NCBI RefSeq assembly: GCF_900109225.1
Contig: NZ_FNZK01000009.1
Location: 86,890 to 150,889 of the forward strand
Direction of reading: 5' to 3'
Source: Propionispira arboris
Lineage (GTDB): Bacteria > Bacillota > Negativicutes > Selenomonadales > Selenomonadaceae
DNA length: 64,000 nt
A model generated the notes under the pieces. It worked only from the letters and a program-made list of their open reading frames with translations, was not told the DNA's origin and made no database searches. The position numbers and the translations under genes were made by a program. How positions within the stretch are numbered: the stretch's first letter is position 1; each line of letters opens with the position of its first letter. Positions 17,512-26,339 of the stretch are shown in pieces.

Positions 17512-18798
17512 ATGTTCCAAACACGTAGGTGGAAAATTGCATTGTTAATTTTTTTAGCCAGTGTCATTAATTATATGGATCGAACAGCATTTTCTGTAGC
17601 GGCACCGTATTTTGTGAAAGATTTTAATCTGACACCTTCCGAACTAGGTATGTTATTTAGTAGTTTCTTTTTGGGGTATGCAATCTTTAATTTTGTTGGT
17701 GGCTACCTATCTGATATACACGGTCCAAAGAAAATTTTCGGAATATTTATGATAATATGGTCTGTTTTTTGCGGATTAACAGGAGCAGCCTTTAATTTTG
17801 TATCATTGTTCATCATTCGATTATGTTTTGGTATAGGTGAAGGACCAATCTCATCAACGACAAGTAAAACGGTAAATAACTGGTTTCCAGCTAAGGAACG
17901 ATCCAGTGCTATGGGGTTTGCGAGTTCGGGAACTCCATTAGGAGCGGCAATAGCGGGTCCACTGGTGGGTCTTCTTGTGCTAATTGTTAGTTGGAAAGTG
18001 GCATTTGTGGTAATGGGAACGTTAGGTGTTGTATGGGCCTTAACTTGGTTTAAAATGGCACATGACTATCCACAGGAAGATCCAGCTGTTTCAAAAAAAG
18101 AATTGGAAGATATCCGTATAGGTCAAAATCAAGAACTTATGCTAAAAAGTGGGAAGAAGATGCCATTGTCTTACTTTTTGAAGCAGCCAACAATTTTGCT
18201 TACGGCACTCGCATTTTTTGCGTATAATTATAATCTATTTTTCTTTTTGACTTGGTTTCCTAGTTATTTGATGATGGATAAGGGATTAAGCCTTAGTGAA
18301 ATGAGTGTTGTTACCGCCCTCCCTTGGGTTGCAGGCTTTATAGGACTTGGAAGTGGCGGATTTATATCAGATTATATTTATAAAAAAACGGGAAAACTGA
18401 TGTTTTCCAGAAAGATAATTTTAGTTGTTGGGTTAGGTGCAACTGCATTATTTATTGCGTTGACAGGATTTGTGTCTAGTGCAATGGGAGCTGTGGGGTT
18501 AATGACGATGGCAATTTTCACATTATATCTTACAGGTTCAACATATTGGGCAATTATTCAAGATACTGTAACAGGTGAAAATGTAGGCGGTGTAAGTGGT
18601 TTTGTACATTTTTTGGCAAACTTGTCAGGCGTTATTGGTCCGACTGTTACAGGGTTCATTGTACAATTTTCAGGGGAATTTACGAGTGCATTTGTTTTAG
18701 CTGCAACAATCGCACTCGCAGGAGCAATATCTGTAGCTTTTTTTGTAAAACCTATTATTCAAGAAGAAAAATCAAGTTCTACTTATGCTGAATCTTAA
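17512..18798 (+). CDS. MFS transporter, anion:cation symporter (sugar-acid) type
   Basis: A 428-residue, 12-helix permease of the ACS branch of the major facilitator superfamily (ExuT/GudP/LgoT relatives). The opening RRWKIALLIFLASVINYMDR and NWFPAKERSSAMGFASSGTPLG are characteristic of this branch, which moves hexuronates, glucarate, galactonate and similar anions with protons. ATG follows TAGGAGGAG. It is paired with the dehydrogenase upstream, so it should import that enzyme's substrate. Substrate not determinable from sequence alone. Confidence 0.88.
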   Translation: MFQTRRWKIALLIFLASVINYMDRTAFSVAAPYFVKDFNLTPSELGMLFSSFFLGYAIFNFVGGYLSDIHGPKKIFGIFMIIWSVFCGLTGAAFNFVSLFIIRLCFGIGEGPISSTTSKTVNNWFPAKERSSAMGFASSGTPLGAAIAGPLVGLLVLIVSWKVAFVVMGTLGVVWALTWFKMAHDYPQEDPAVSKKELEDIRIGQNQELMLKSGKKMPLSYFLKQPTILLTALAFFAYNYNLFFFLTWFPSYLMMDKGLSLSEMSVVTALPWVAGFIGLGSGGFISDYIYKKTGKLMFSRKIILVVGLGATALFIALTGFVSSAMGAVGLMTMAIFTLYLTGSTYWAIIQDTVTGENVGGVSGFVHFLANLSGVIGPTVTGFIVQFSGEFTSAFVLAATIALAGAISVAFFVKPIIQEEKSSSTYAES

Positions 18799-18903
18799 GG
18801 GCAGAAACATAAAATATTTATATATATTTAATTGTTGAAATATTTTGCGAAAATATTCTACTGAAATGTCCCCAAAATTTTTTCAAATGTTATAATAAAG
18901 TAA

Positions 18904-18949
18904 CAGGAAAGTTTCTGTTAGAATGTAATCATAAAAAGAAACTTTCCTG
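18904..18949 (+). other. 13-bp perfect hairpin in the aldose epimerase leader
   Basis: CAGGAAAGTTTCT (18904-18916) pairs exactly with AGAAACTTTCCTG (18937-18949). A TATAAT-like -10 ends a few bases upstream (about 18890-18896), so the hairpin would sit at the very 5' end of the transcript. There is no T-run, so it is more likely an mRNA-stability or regulatory structure than a terminator. Confidence 0.55.
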
Positions 18950-18981
18950 ATTAAGATCACATTTGTGGAGGAGGAAATATA

Positions 18982-19869
18982 GTGAATTTTCAAATCGAAA
19001 ATGAAAGAGTAGTTGCGGCATTTGACAGTAAGGGGGCTGAAATTACAAGCTTCAAAGACAAGACCACGAATATTGAGTACATATGGCAGGCCGATCCGGC
19101 TTTTTGGGCAAGTCATGCACCTATTTTATTTCCCTTTATCGGACAGTCGAAAAATAAGCAATATGAATACAATGGTAAATCGTATCCGATGACAAATCAT
19201 GGTTTTGCTCGCGAATATGATTTTAAAGTTTCTGAACAATCAAAAGACTCTATTTCTTTTGTATTGACCGATTCTGAAGCTACACAAAAGGTGTATCCAT
19301 TTCAGTTCTCTTTTGAAATAACGTACAAAGTAGAACAAACATCTTTAGTGGTAAGTTTCCAAGTGAAAAATACAGATACGCAAAACCCGCTTTATTATTC
19401 CTTAGGTGCGCATCCGGCTTTTAATGTACCAATGGTAGAAGGAACGAAATTTGAAGATTATTCGTTGAGCTTTTCACCTAAAAAGAAAAGAAAAATTTTC
19501 AAATTAGCAGATTTAAAAGAGTTCTTACTTGATTTTGCAGCTACAGCAGAGGCTTCAACGGATGTGGACTTACCGCTTCAATACGGTTTGTTCAAAGAGG
19601 GGTTGTTTGCTTATGAAACAACAGGGGATACAACGTGTACGCTTCACTCCAATAAAACACCCCATAGTGTTGCTGTTACGTATGATAACATGCCATATTT
19701 ATGTGTTTGGTCACCTACACCAAAAGATGCACCTTTTGTTTGCATTGAACCGTGGGTTGGTTTACCTGATAACACAAAGGCTACAGGGAAACTGGCAGAA
19801 AAATTTGGCATTCAAAAATTGGAAGCACTTACAAGTTCGCAAACAGGGTTTACGATTACTATAAAATAA
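18982..19869 (+). CDS. Aldose 1-epimerase family protein (LacX-like)
   Basis: A 295-residue galactose-mutarotase-like beta-sandwich enzyme that should interconvert alpha and beta anomers of an aldose. Family signatures: GAEITSFKDKTTNIEYIWQ, the active-site region PILFPFIGQSKN and NHGFAREYDF, YSLGAHPAFNVP, and ...CIEPWVGLPD. The GTG start follows GGAGGAGG. It resembles LacX-type proteins more than GalM. It stands alone, with its own promoter region and terminator, so its sugar is unknown. Confidence 0.85.
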   Translation: MNFQIENERVVAAFDSKGAEITSFKDKTTNIEYIWQADPAFWASHAPILFPFIGQSKNKQYEYNGKSYPMTNHGFAREYDFKVSEQSKDSISFVLTDSEATQKVYPFQFSFEITYKVEQTSLVVSFQVKNTDTQNPLYYSLGAHPAFNVPMVEGTKFEDYSLSFSPKKKRKIFKLADLKEFLLDFAATAEASTDVDLPLQYGLFKEGLFAYETTGDTTCTLHSNKTPHSVAVTYDNMPYLCVWSPTPKDAPFVCIEPWVGLPDNTKATGKLAEKFGIQKLEALTSSQTGFTITIK

Positions 19870-19907
19870 AGAATAGGCATTTAATTTGGCTGTGCCCATG
19901 AAAGTTC

Positions 19908-19959
19908 ACAAGAGATGTTTTATCGTTGATTCTATTGCGATAAAACGTCTCTTGTTTTG
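19908..19959 (+). terminator. Terminator after the aldose epimerase gene
   Basis: ACAAGAGATGTTTTATCG pairs with CGATAAAACGTCTCTTGT (one mismatch), followed by TTT. Confidence 0.85.
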
Positions 19960-20000
19960 GTTTGACCAGTACAAATTAGATTGGGTTCACTACATATGTA

Positions 20001-20058
20001 TTGACAATTTATTGCGTTTTATGTTATAAATTACATATGAACATATATTCATATGTAA
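20001..20058 (+). promoter_or_regulatory. Promoter with ArsR/SmtB-type operator for the metal ATPase
   Basis: TTGACA (20001) and TTATAA (20024) are spaced 17 bp. Immediately downstream TTACATATGAA (20031-20041) and TTCATATGTAA (20048-20058) form an 11-6-11 inverted repeat. This matches the ATATGAA...TTCATAT pattern bound by metal-sensing ArsR/SmtB repressors and covers the likely transcription start. Confidence 0.75.
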
Positions 20059-20097
20059 ATACGTAAAGTAAACTTCAATAAAAGGAGCGAGCATAGT

Positions 20098-22248
20098 ATG
20101 GATAAAAAACAAAATGACGAAGGAATGAGACAACAGATCTATAGTATAGAAAATCTTGGTTGTGCGCATTGCGCGGGGCAAATGGAAGAAAAAATAAAAA
20201 ATTTGCCGGGGATAGAGAATGTTTCGATTACATTTACGACAAAACAGCTAAAGATTGTGGCCAAAGAGCCGGATGAATATTTGTCGGTGATCCGTGAAAT
20301 CTGCACATCGATTGAAGAGGATGTAAAAATTGTACCCAAGGTCCTTCGGAAAAATAAACACCAAGAAAATAGGCAAGACTGGATGGTATGGGAAGTTGGT
20401 ATTGGGGCTGTGCTGTTTTTTATGAATGCAGTTTTGGATATCATTCCTGATACTTTTGTTTTGGCAGTTTATGTGCTCGACTATGTGCTGGTTGGGGGGC
20501 GGATTGTTCGCAAAGCTTTGCTGAATATCGTTCATGGAAAAGTTTTTGATGAAAATTTCTTGATGATGATAGCAACATTAGGTGCATTTGCCATTGGTGA
20601 ATATCCTGAGGCTGTTGGTGTTATGCTGTTTTATCGAATTGGTGAATATTTTGAAGATCGAGCTGTCGCTAAAAGTCGCAGCCAGATCATGGATGCGATT
20701 GATTTGCGTCCTGAGACCGTCCAACGAATTGTTGGTACAGATAGCGAAGTTATGGCTGCAGAAGATGCTAAGGTCGGGGATATCCTTTTAGTTCGAGCTG
20801 GTGATCGTATTCCACTTGATAGTGTAGTTGTAGATGGTGCAAGCCGCATTGATACTTCACCAATTACAGGGGAACCCGTTCCTGTTGCAGCTGTTATTGG
20901 GACATCACTTGTTTCTGGCAGTGTTAATTTATCAGGGGTCCTGAAAATTCGCGTGGTTAAAGTATTAGCAGAATCTATGGTTTCCCGGATTTTGGCTTCT
21001 GTGGAGAATGCGGCAGCCACCAAACCAACAATTGATCGTTTTATTACCCGTTTTGCGCGCATTTACACACCGGTGGTAGTGCTGGCAGCCGTAGCTGTTG
21101 CTGTTATTCCTTCCTTGGTGACAGGCAACTGGAATTATTGGATTTATACTGCCTTGACTTTTCTTGTTATTAGTTGTCCCTGCGCGTTGGTTTTAAGTGT
21201 TCCATTGGCTTTCTTTTCAGGAATTGGTGCAGGATCAAAGCAAAGTATTTTATTTAAGGGTGGTACAGCATTAGAGGCTTTAAATAAGGTAAAGCATATT
21301 ATTTTTGATAAAACTGGTACAATTACGGAGGGGAATTTTATTGTTCAACAGATTGTTCCAGTAGGACCAATCACGGCAGATGAATTATTAGCGCTAACGG
21401 CCTCTTGTGAAAGTCAGTCATCGCATCCGATTGCCAATAGTATTTTTTCTGCAGCGAGAGAAAAAAACTTAGAGCTGGTTAATTTTGCAGCGATTGAAGA
21501 AACCGCCGGGCAGGGGCTTAAAGTTCGGTTTGCGGATAAATTTGTTTTATGCGGTAATCGAGTTTTATTAGAAAAAGCGGGAATTGATCTTACATCGGTA
21601 CAAAAGACTCTTTATGGTACAGAAGTTTTTGTGGCGGCTGATGGTTTATTACTCGGTTATCTTGTGCTGGCCGATACGGTAAAGCCGGGGGCAAAGATTG
21701 TGATTGAAGAAATTAAACGAATGGGAATCGGTGTTACGATGCTGACTGGTGATAGTCAGGAAAGTGCCAGTGCAATTGCTGCGGTAACGGGGATTGGGGA
21801 GGTTCGTGCCAGCCTTTTGCCACAAGATAAGTTTGATGAACTTACCAAAATCCGTGACAAGTATGGTGCGGTTATGTTTATTGGTGATGGTATTAATGAT
21901 GCCCCGGTATTGGCGGGAGCTGATTGTGGAGCCGCGATGGGATCCGGAGCGGATGCTGCAATTGAAGCAGCAGATGTTGTATTTATGACATCAAAACTGG
22001 AAGCAGTTTTACAGTCATTGCAGATTGCACGAAATACAAATAAAATTGCCTGGCAGAATGTTGTTTTTGCTTTGATTGTCAAAATCATGGTATTGGTTTT
22101 GGGATTGGCTGGTTTTGCTTCGATGTGGTTTGCCGTATTTGCCGATACTGGGGTTGCGATGTTGTGTGTGCTGAATGCAATTCGCATTTTATATATAAAA
22201 AATTCGAATCCGCAATTTAATGCTTCGATTACTGCATCTGACGCATAA
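20098..22248 (+). CDS. P1B-type heavy-metal-exporting ATPase (Zn/Cd/Pb type)
   Basis: A 716-residue metal pump. An N-terminal HMA domain carries GCAHC (residues 21-25), which binds the incoming metal. The membrane CPC motif is ISCPCALVLS (C360 and C362), the phosphorylated aspartate is in FDKTGTI (about 404), and the hinge motif is GDGINDAPVLAGADCG. The CPC-type pore and this HMA fit ZntA/CadA-like Zn2+/Cd2+/Pb2+ ATPases. It is monocistronic, with an operator-bearing promoter and a strong terminator. An ArsR-family sensor is encoded at 30186-30566 but is not linked. Confidence 0.92.
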   Translation: MDKKQNDEGMRQQIYSIENLGCAHCAGQMEEKIKNLPGIENVSITFTTKQLKIVAKEPDEYLSVIREICTSIEEDVKIVPKVLRKNKHQENRQDWMVWEVGIGAVLFFMNAVLDIIPDTFVLAVYVLDYVLVGGRIVRKALLNIVHGKVFDENFLMMIATLGAFAIGEYPEAVGVMLFYRIGEYFEDRAVAKSRSQIMDAIDLRPETVQRIVGTDSEVMAAEDAKVGDILLVRAGDRIPLDSVVVDGASRIDTSPITGEPVPVAAVIGTSLVSGSVNLSGVLKIRVVKVLAESMVSRILASVENAAATKPTIDRFITRFARIYTPVVVLAAVAVAVIPSLVTGNWNYWIYTALTFLVISCPCALVLSVPLAFFSGIGAGSKQSILFKGGTALEALNKVKHIIFDKTGTITEGNFIVQQIVPVGPITADELLALTASCESQSSHPIANSIFSAAREKNLELVNFAAIEETAGQGLKVRFADKFVLCGNRVLLEKAGIDLTSVQKTLYGTEVFVAADGLLLGYLVLADTVKPGAKIVIEEIKRMGIGVTMLTGDSQESASAIAAVTGIGEVRASLLPQDKFDELTKIRDKYGAVMFIGDGINDAPVLAGADCGAAMGSGADAAIEAADVVFMTSKLEAVLQSLQIARNTNKIAWQNVVFALIVKIMVLVLGLAGFASMWFAVFADTGVAMLCVLNAIRILYIKNSNPQFNASITASDA

Positions 22249-22270
22249 AAATCGTTGCCTTTTTCGATTG

Positions 22271-22317
22271 AGTGGAATGAAAAGTTTACAGTTGTAAACT
22301 TTTCATTCCACTTTTTG
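22271..22317 (+). terminator. Terminator after the metal ATPase gene
   Basis: A perfect 20-bp inverted repeat, AGTGGAATGAAAAGTTTACA and its complement, separated by 2 bases (22271-22290 and 22293-22312), followed by TTTTT. Confidence 0.9.
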
Positions 22318-22370
22318 GATCGATTTCGTTCCAAATAAAATTATTGGTGCAGGTTTTCTGCTTTTTAAAG

Positions 22371-22387
22371 TTGGCACATAACTTGCA
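22371..22387 (+). promoter_or_regulatory. Sigma-54 (-24/-12) promoter for alanine dehydrogenase
   Basis: TTGGCAC at 22371-22377 and TTGCA at 22383-22387, separated by ATAAC, fit the RpoN consensus (TTGGCAC-N5-TTGC). It lies 50 bp before the ald ATG. An AAA+ sigma-54 activator is encoded 3 kb downstream. Confidence 0.8.
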
Positions 22388-22436
22388 ATAATATATTAAT
22401 AGTTAAAACATATTAATATAAAATGGAGGGGTTCAA

Positions 22437-23552
22437 ATGATTATTGGTGTACCGAAAGAAATTAAAAACAATGAAGCAAGAGTAGGTCTTACTCCCGCTG
22501 GAGCCGAAGCATTGTGCAAATCCGGACATACCGTATTGATGGAAAAAAATGCTGGCCTTGGTAGTGGCTTTAGTGATGCAGCTTATGAAGCCACTGGCGC
22601 TAAAATTATCAGTGATAAAAAAGCTTTGTTTGATCGAGCTGAAATGATCATTAAAGTAAAAGAACCAGTTGAACCAGAATACAATTTATTCCACGAAGGG
22701 CAAGTTTTGTTTACATATTTGCATCTTGCACCAGAACCAGAACTTACCCAGGCCTTGTTAAAAGATAAAGTGATTGGTATAGCGTATGAAACAATTGTGG
22801 GACGAAACAACACGCTGCCATTATTATCCCCAATGAGTGAAGTGGCAGGCCGTATGGCTGTTCAGGTAGGTGCACAATATTTAGAAAAACAAAATGGTGG
22901 TAAAGGTGTTTTGTTAAGCGGCGTATCAGGCGTACCATCTGGCCAGGTTGTCATCATCGGTGGTGGTAATGTTGGTACAAATGCTGCAAAAATTGCTGTT
23001 GGAATGGGTGCACGCGTAACTGTAATTGATATGTCGGGCGACAGACTTCGTTATTTGGATGATATTTTTGGCAGTAGTATTGTGACGGTAATGTCAAATA
23101 GCTATAATATTGCCGAATGGGTTAAAAAAGCAGATTTGTTGATTGGATCGGTATTAGTTCCAGGAGCGAAAACACCAAAATTAGTTTCAGAAGATATGAT
23201 CAAAACGATGGAAGCTGGTTCCGTGGTCGTTGATGTTGCAATTGATCAGGGCGGTTCGATTGTTACCTGCGATCATTGCACGACACATGATAATCCAACC
23301 TTTATTAAACATGGTGTAGTTCACTATTCGGTAGCTAATATGCCAGGTGCTGTTGCACGGACTTCGACGCTGGCTTTGACGAATGCTACGCTGCCATATG
23401 CTCTTCAACTTGCGAATAAAGGATATCGTCAAGCTTGTCTCGATGATCCTGGCTTAGCAAAAGGGATTAATGTAATTAACGGGAATATTACATTTAAGGG
23501 TGTTGCCGACGGTTTAGGATTACCTTATGTAGAGTTGAGCACTATCTTATAA
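22437..23552 (+). CDS. ald: Alanine dehydrogenase
   Basis: A 371-residue NAD-dependent L-alanine dehydrogenase (L-alanine + NAD+ + H2O to pyruvate + NH4+ + NADH). [20 protein letters not shown] is the family opening with catalytic residues, [20 protein letters not shown] is the Rossmann fold, and [11 protein letters not shown] and [16 protein letters not shown] complete the signature. Full length for the family. It has a sigma-54 promoter and is followed by an amino acid permease gene and a convergent ACT-PAS sigma-54 activator gene, so it probably serves amino acid catabolism or ammonium balance. Confidence 0.96.
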   Translation: MIIGVPKEIKNNEARVGLTPAGAEALCKSGHTVLMEKNAGLGSGFSDAAYEATGAKIISDKKALFDRAEMIIKVKEPVEPEYNLFHEGQVLFTYLHLAPEPELTQALLKDKVIGIAYETIVGRNNTLPLLSPMSEVAGRMAVQVGAQYLEKQNGGKGVLLSGVSGVPSGQVVIIGGGNVGTNAAKIAVGMGARVTVIDMSGDRLRYLDDIFGSSIVTVMSNSYNIAEWVKKADLLIGSVLVPGAKTPKLVSEDMIKTMEAGSVVVDVAIDQGGSIVTCDHCTTHDNPTFIKHGVVHYSVANMPGAVARTSTLALTNATLPYALQLANKGYRQACLDDPGLAKGINVINGNITFKGVADGLGLPYVELSTIL

Positions 23553-23576
23553 TTTCATAAACTATATTTTTAGAGT

Positions 23577-23601
23577 TATATATAATGCAACTTATATAGT
23601 A
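23577..23601. repeat. End fragment of the dispersed palindromic element
   Basis: TATATAATGCAACTTATATA matches the terminal bases of the longer copies. It abuts the hairpin at 23601-23650. Confidence 0.5.
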
Positions 23602-23650
23602 AGCAGTTCTATGTTATATTAAACAAGCTACGACCAACATAGAGCTGCTT
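23601..23650 (+). other. 15-bp hairpin downstream of ald
   Basis: AAGCAGTTCTATGTT pairs with AACATAGAGCTGCTT (one G-T pair), with a 20-base loop. No T-run follows, so it is not a standard terminator. A second, T-run hairpin lies at 23688. Confidence 0.5.
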
Positions 23651-23687
23651 ATCTTAAATTAAATGAAAATTCGAACAATTATCAAGG

Positions 23688-23712
23688 AAAAGGTTACAAG
23701 GAAACCTTTTTG
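23688..23712 (+). terminator. Terminator after ald
   Basis: AAAAGGTT pairs with AACCTTTT over a short loop and is followed by T and G. Confidence 0.6.
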
Positions 23713-23838
23713 TAGTACACTTAAACGATGTGGAATTTGATGTTAAAGACTGCTAATTTTTATATAGCATATTCGTCAATTCTTACAGCTTATATCTACC
23801 ATTCATGCCAAAGATTTATATGATATGGAGGGAAAGAA

Positions 23839-25221
23839 GTGGATAATTTAAAGAATGGACTTCAAGAAGACTTACATCGTGGACTCAAAGAGAGACATAT
23901 TCAACTGATTGCATTAGGTGGCGCTATCGGGGTTGGTTTATTCCTTGGTTCGGCCGCAGCAATTAAAGTTGCTGGTCCATCGCTTGTTTTGACTTATTTT
24001 ATCGGTGGAGTTGTTATTTTCTATGTTATGCGTGCATTAGGAGAGGTTACTGTAGAATATCCGGTATCTGGCGCATTCAGCGCACATGCCAGTAAGTTTG
24101 TTGGACCGCTGTGCGGCTATATTACCGGCTGGACTTACTGGTTCATGTGGGTTGTAACTTGTATGGCCGAAATCACGGCAGTTGGTGTATATGTGAATTA
24201 CTGGATACCTGATTTGCCACAATGGATACCCGCACTTGCCGCACTCGTTTGCATGACGATTGTCAATTTGATCGCTGTAGCTGCATACGGAGAATTTGAA
24301 TTTTGGTTTGCACTCATAAAAGTCGTTACCATTGTCGCTATGATTCTGGTAGGTGGCGCGATGATCTTTTTTGGAATTGGCAATGATGGCGTTGCTGTGG
24401 GTATTTCCAATTTATGGACCTATGGTGGATTTTTCCCGAATGGAATCACCGGAATGGTCATGGCTCTTGTTATGGTTATGTTTTCTTATCTGGGAATTGA
24501 AATTATCGGGGTTACTGCCGGTGAAGCCGCTCATCCTGAAAAAACGATACCATCGGCAATTGATAAAGTTTTTTGGCGGATTTTAATTTTTTATGTACTG
24601 GCATTGTCGGTTATTATGTCACTGTATCCATGGAATCAAATTGGCACGCTTGGCAGCCCGTTTGTTTTGACTTTTAGTAAACTTGGTATAAGTACAGCAG
24701 CAGGTATTATTAATTTTGTTGTTTTAACCGCTGCGTTATCTTCTTGCAATAGTGGCCTTTTTAGTACGGGGCGCATGTTATATAATCTGTCATTGCAGGG
24801 AAAAGCACCTAAAATGTTTGGAAAACTTAGTACACATATGGTACCAGCGAATGGAATCTTGGTTTCATCAGGTTTTTTGCTTATAGGTGTTGTTCTCAAT
24901 TATATGGTTCCGGCTGAAGTATTTACGTATGTAACGAGTGTGGCAACATTTGGCGCACTTTGGATTTGGGGTATTATCTTATTTGTTCAAATCAAATTTA
25001 GAGAAACTTTAGCTCCAGAGCAAATTGCCAAATTGCATTATCCGATGCCGCATTCACCTTATTCGAGCTGGATCTGCATAGCGTTTTTCTTTCTAGTGGC
25101 TGTTGTCATGTTCTTTAGTGAAAATACGCGGGTTGCGCTTTATATTGCGCCAATTTGGTTTGCGGGTGTAATTGCTTCGTATTACATGAGTGGGATGCAT
25201 AAGCAAGTTCTCGAAAAATAG
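23839..25221 (+). CDS. APC-family amino acid permease
   Basis: A 460-residue, 12-helix amino acid permease of the AAT subfamily (CycA/ProY/AnsP relatives). RGLKERHIQLIALGGAIGVGLFLGSAAAI is split across helix 1 and is the family hallmark, followed by ALGEVTVEYPVSGAFSAHA. The GTG start follows GAGGGAAAG. Coming after alanine dehydrogenase, it may import alanine, glycine or serine; this is inference. Confidence 0.88.
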   Translation: MDNLKNGLQEDLHRGLKERHIQLIALGGAIGVGLFLGSAAAIKVAGPSLVLTYFIGGVVIFYVMRALGEVTVEYPVSGAFSAHASKFVGPLCGYITGWTYWFMWVVTCMAEITAVGVYVNYWIPDLPQWIPALAALVCMTIVNLIAVAAYGEFEFWFALIKVVTIVAMILVGGAMIFFGIGNDGVAVGISNLWTYGGFFPNGITGMVMALVMVMFSYLGIEIIGVTAGEAAHPEKTIPSAIDKVFWRILIFYVLALSVIMSLYPWNQIGTLGSPFVLTFSKLGISTAAGIINFVVLTAALSSCNSGLFSTGRMLYNLSLQGKAPKMFGKLSTHMVPANGILVSSGFLLIGVVLNYMVPAEVFTYVTSVATFGALWIWGIILFVQIKFRETLAPEQIAKLHYPMPHSPYSSWICIAFFFLVAVVMFFSENTRVALYIAPIWFAGVIASYYMSGMHKQVLEK

Positions 25222-25247
25222 CAGATCTGTTTTTGTGAAAAATTAAA

Positions 25248-25296
25248 AAGAAGCTTTCTACTTTGTATTACATATAAATAGGAAGCTTCTTTTTTA
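25248..25296. terminator. Terminator between permease and convergent regulator
   Basis: AAGAAGCTT pairs with AAGCTTCTT, followed by TTTTTT on the plus strand. It probably serves the permease gene; the minus strand also has a usable A/T context. Confidence 0.7.
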
Positions 25297-26295
25297 TTAT
25301 TTTGCCTTAAATTGTTCGAAAGAAAGACCATATTTTTGCAGCTTTTTCAAGACACTGGTATGTGAAAGTCCAAGGACGGTACCAAGCTTGCGGGAAGTAT
25401 GATAATGGCACAAGGCTCGACATAAAATTTCCCGTTCTTTTTCGGCTAAAATATCAGCTAATCCTTTTTCCGGGACAGCGGGTAAAATAGGTTCTAGATT
25501 TGCTGCATGGCGCCCCAGCATCAAATGTTCAGGGGTTATGATTTTAGTTTCCACGACATTGACTGCTCGTTCCATGACATTTTCTAATTCGCGAATATTT
25601 CCCGGCCAATGATAGTCGGTTAATACTTGGAGAGCTTGCTCGTTAATGGAATCAGCGTGTTTGTGAAGTTTGGATGAAAAGCGTTGTAGAAAAGATTGAG
25701 CAAGAACAATGATATCTTCTTTACGTTCTCGTAATGGTGGTAAAAATAAAGGAATTACATTGAGCCGATAATACAAGTCTTCGCGAAACGTGCCTTCTTC
25801 GATCATGGCTTCTAGATTTCGATTGGTAGCGGCTAAAAGCCGGACATTAATCGAAAACTCTCGGCGGCTGCCAATTCGACGAATTTTTCGTTCTTGCAGC
25901 ACACGTAATAATTTTACTTGCAGATGGGCAGACACTTCCCCAATTTCATCCAAAAATAAAGTGCCGCCATTTGCCAGTTCAAATAATCCCTGTTTGCCAC
26001 CTTTCGTGGCACCGGTAAAGGCACCATCTTCATAACCGAATAATTCACTTTCGAGCAGCGTATCCGGTATTGCGGCACAGTTGATTGGCACAAATATATT
26101 TTCCGAACGTGAAGATGCACTATGCAAGGCACGGGCAAATAATTCTTTACCCGTGCCCGTTTCACCCCGAATTAGGACTGTTGAATCATTGTAGGCATAT
26201 GATTTTGCCAGATTAATAACTTTTTGCATGATTTTGCTTGTATGTAAAATTTCATCGAATTTAAATATGGGTTGTTCGGTTAATTTCTGATACAT
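25297..26295 (-). CDS. Sigma-54 activator, AAA+ and DNA-binding part (3' part of a frameshifted gene)
   Basis: A 332-residue open frame with the AAA+ core of an enhancer-binding protein: Walker A GETGTGKE, the sigma-54 contact loop GAFTGA, Walker B TLFLDEIGEV and the R-finger region. A Fis-type helix-turn-helix closes it (LGTVLGLSHTSVLKKLQKYG). The in-frame sequence continues upstream of this ATG to about 26340 (IIGGIAILKDIKDVRK), joining the ACT-PAS half after a one-base shift in an A6 run. Likely target is the sigma-54 promoter of ald. Whether the protein is made depends on frameshifting or on a sequencing error. Confidence 0.85.
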   Translation of the reverse strand: MYQKLTEQPIFKFDEILHTSKIMQKVINLAKSYAYNDSTVLIRGETGTGKELFARALHSASSRSENIFVPINCAAIPDTLLESELFGYEDGAFTGATKGGKQGLFELANGGTLFLDEIGEVSAHLQVKLLRVLQERKIRRIGSRREFSINVRLLAATNRNLEAMIEEGTFREDLYYRLNVIPLFLPPLRERKEDIIVLAQSFLQRFSSKLHKHADSINEQALQVLTDYHWPGNIRELENVMERAVNVVETKIITPEHLMLGRHAANLEPILPAVPEKGLADILAEKEREILCRALCHYHTSRKLGTVLGLSHTSVLKKLQKYGLSFEQFKAK

Positions 26296-26339
26296 TTTTC
26301 GGACATCTTTAATATCTTTTAAAATTGCGATGCCGCCAA

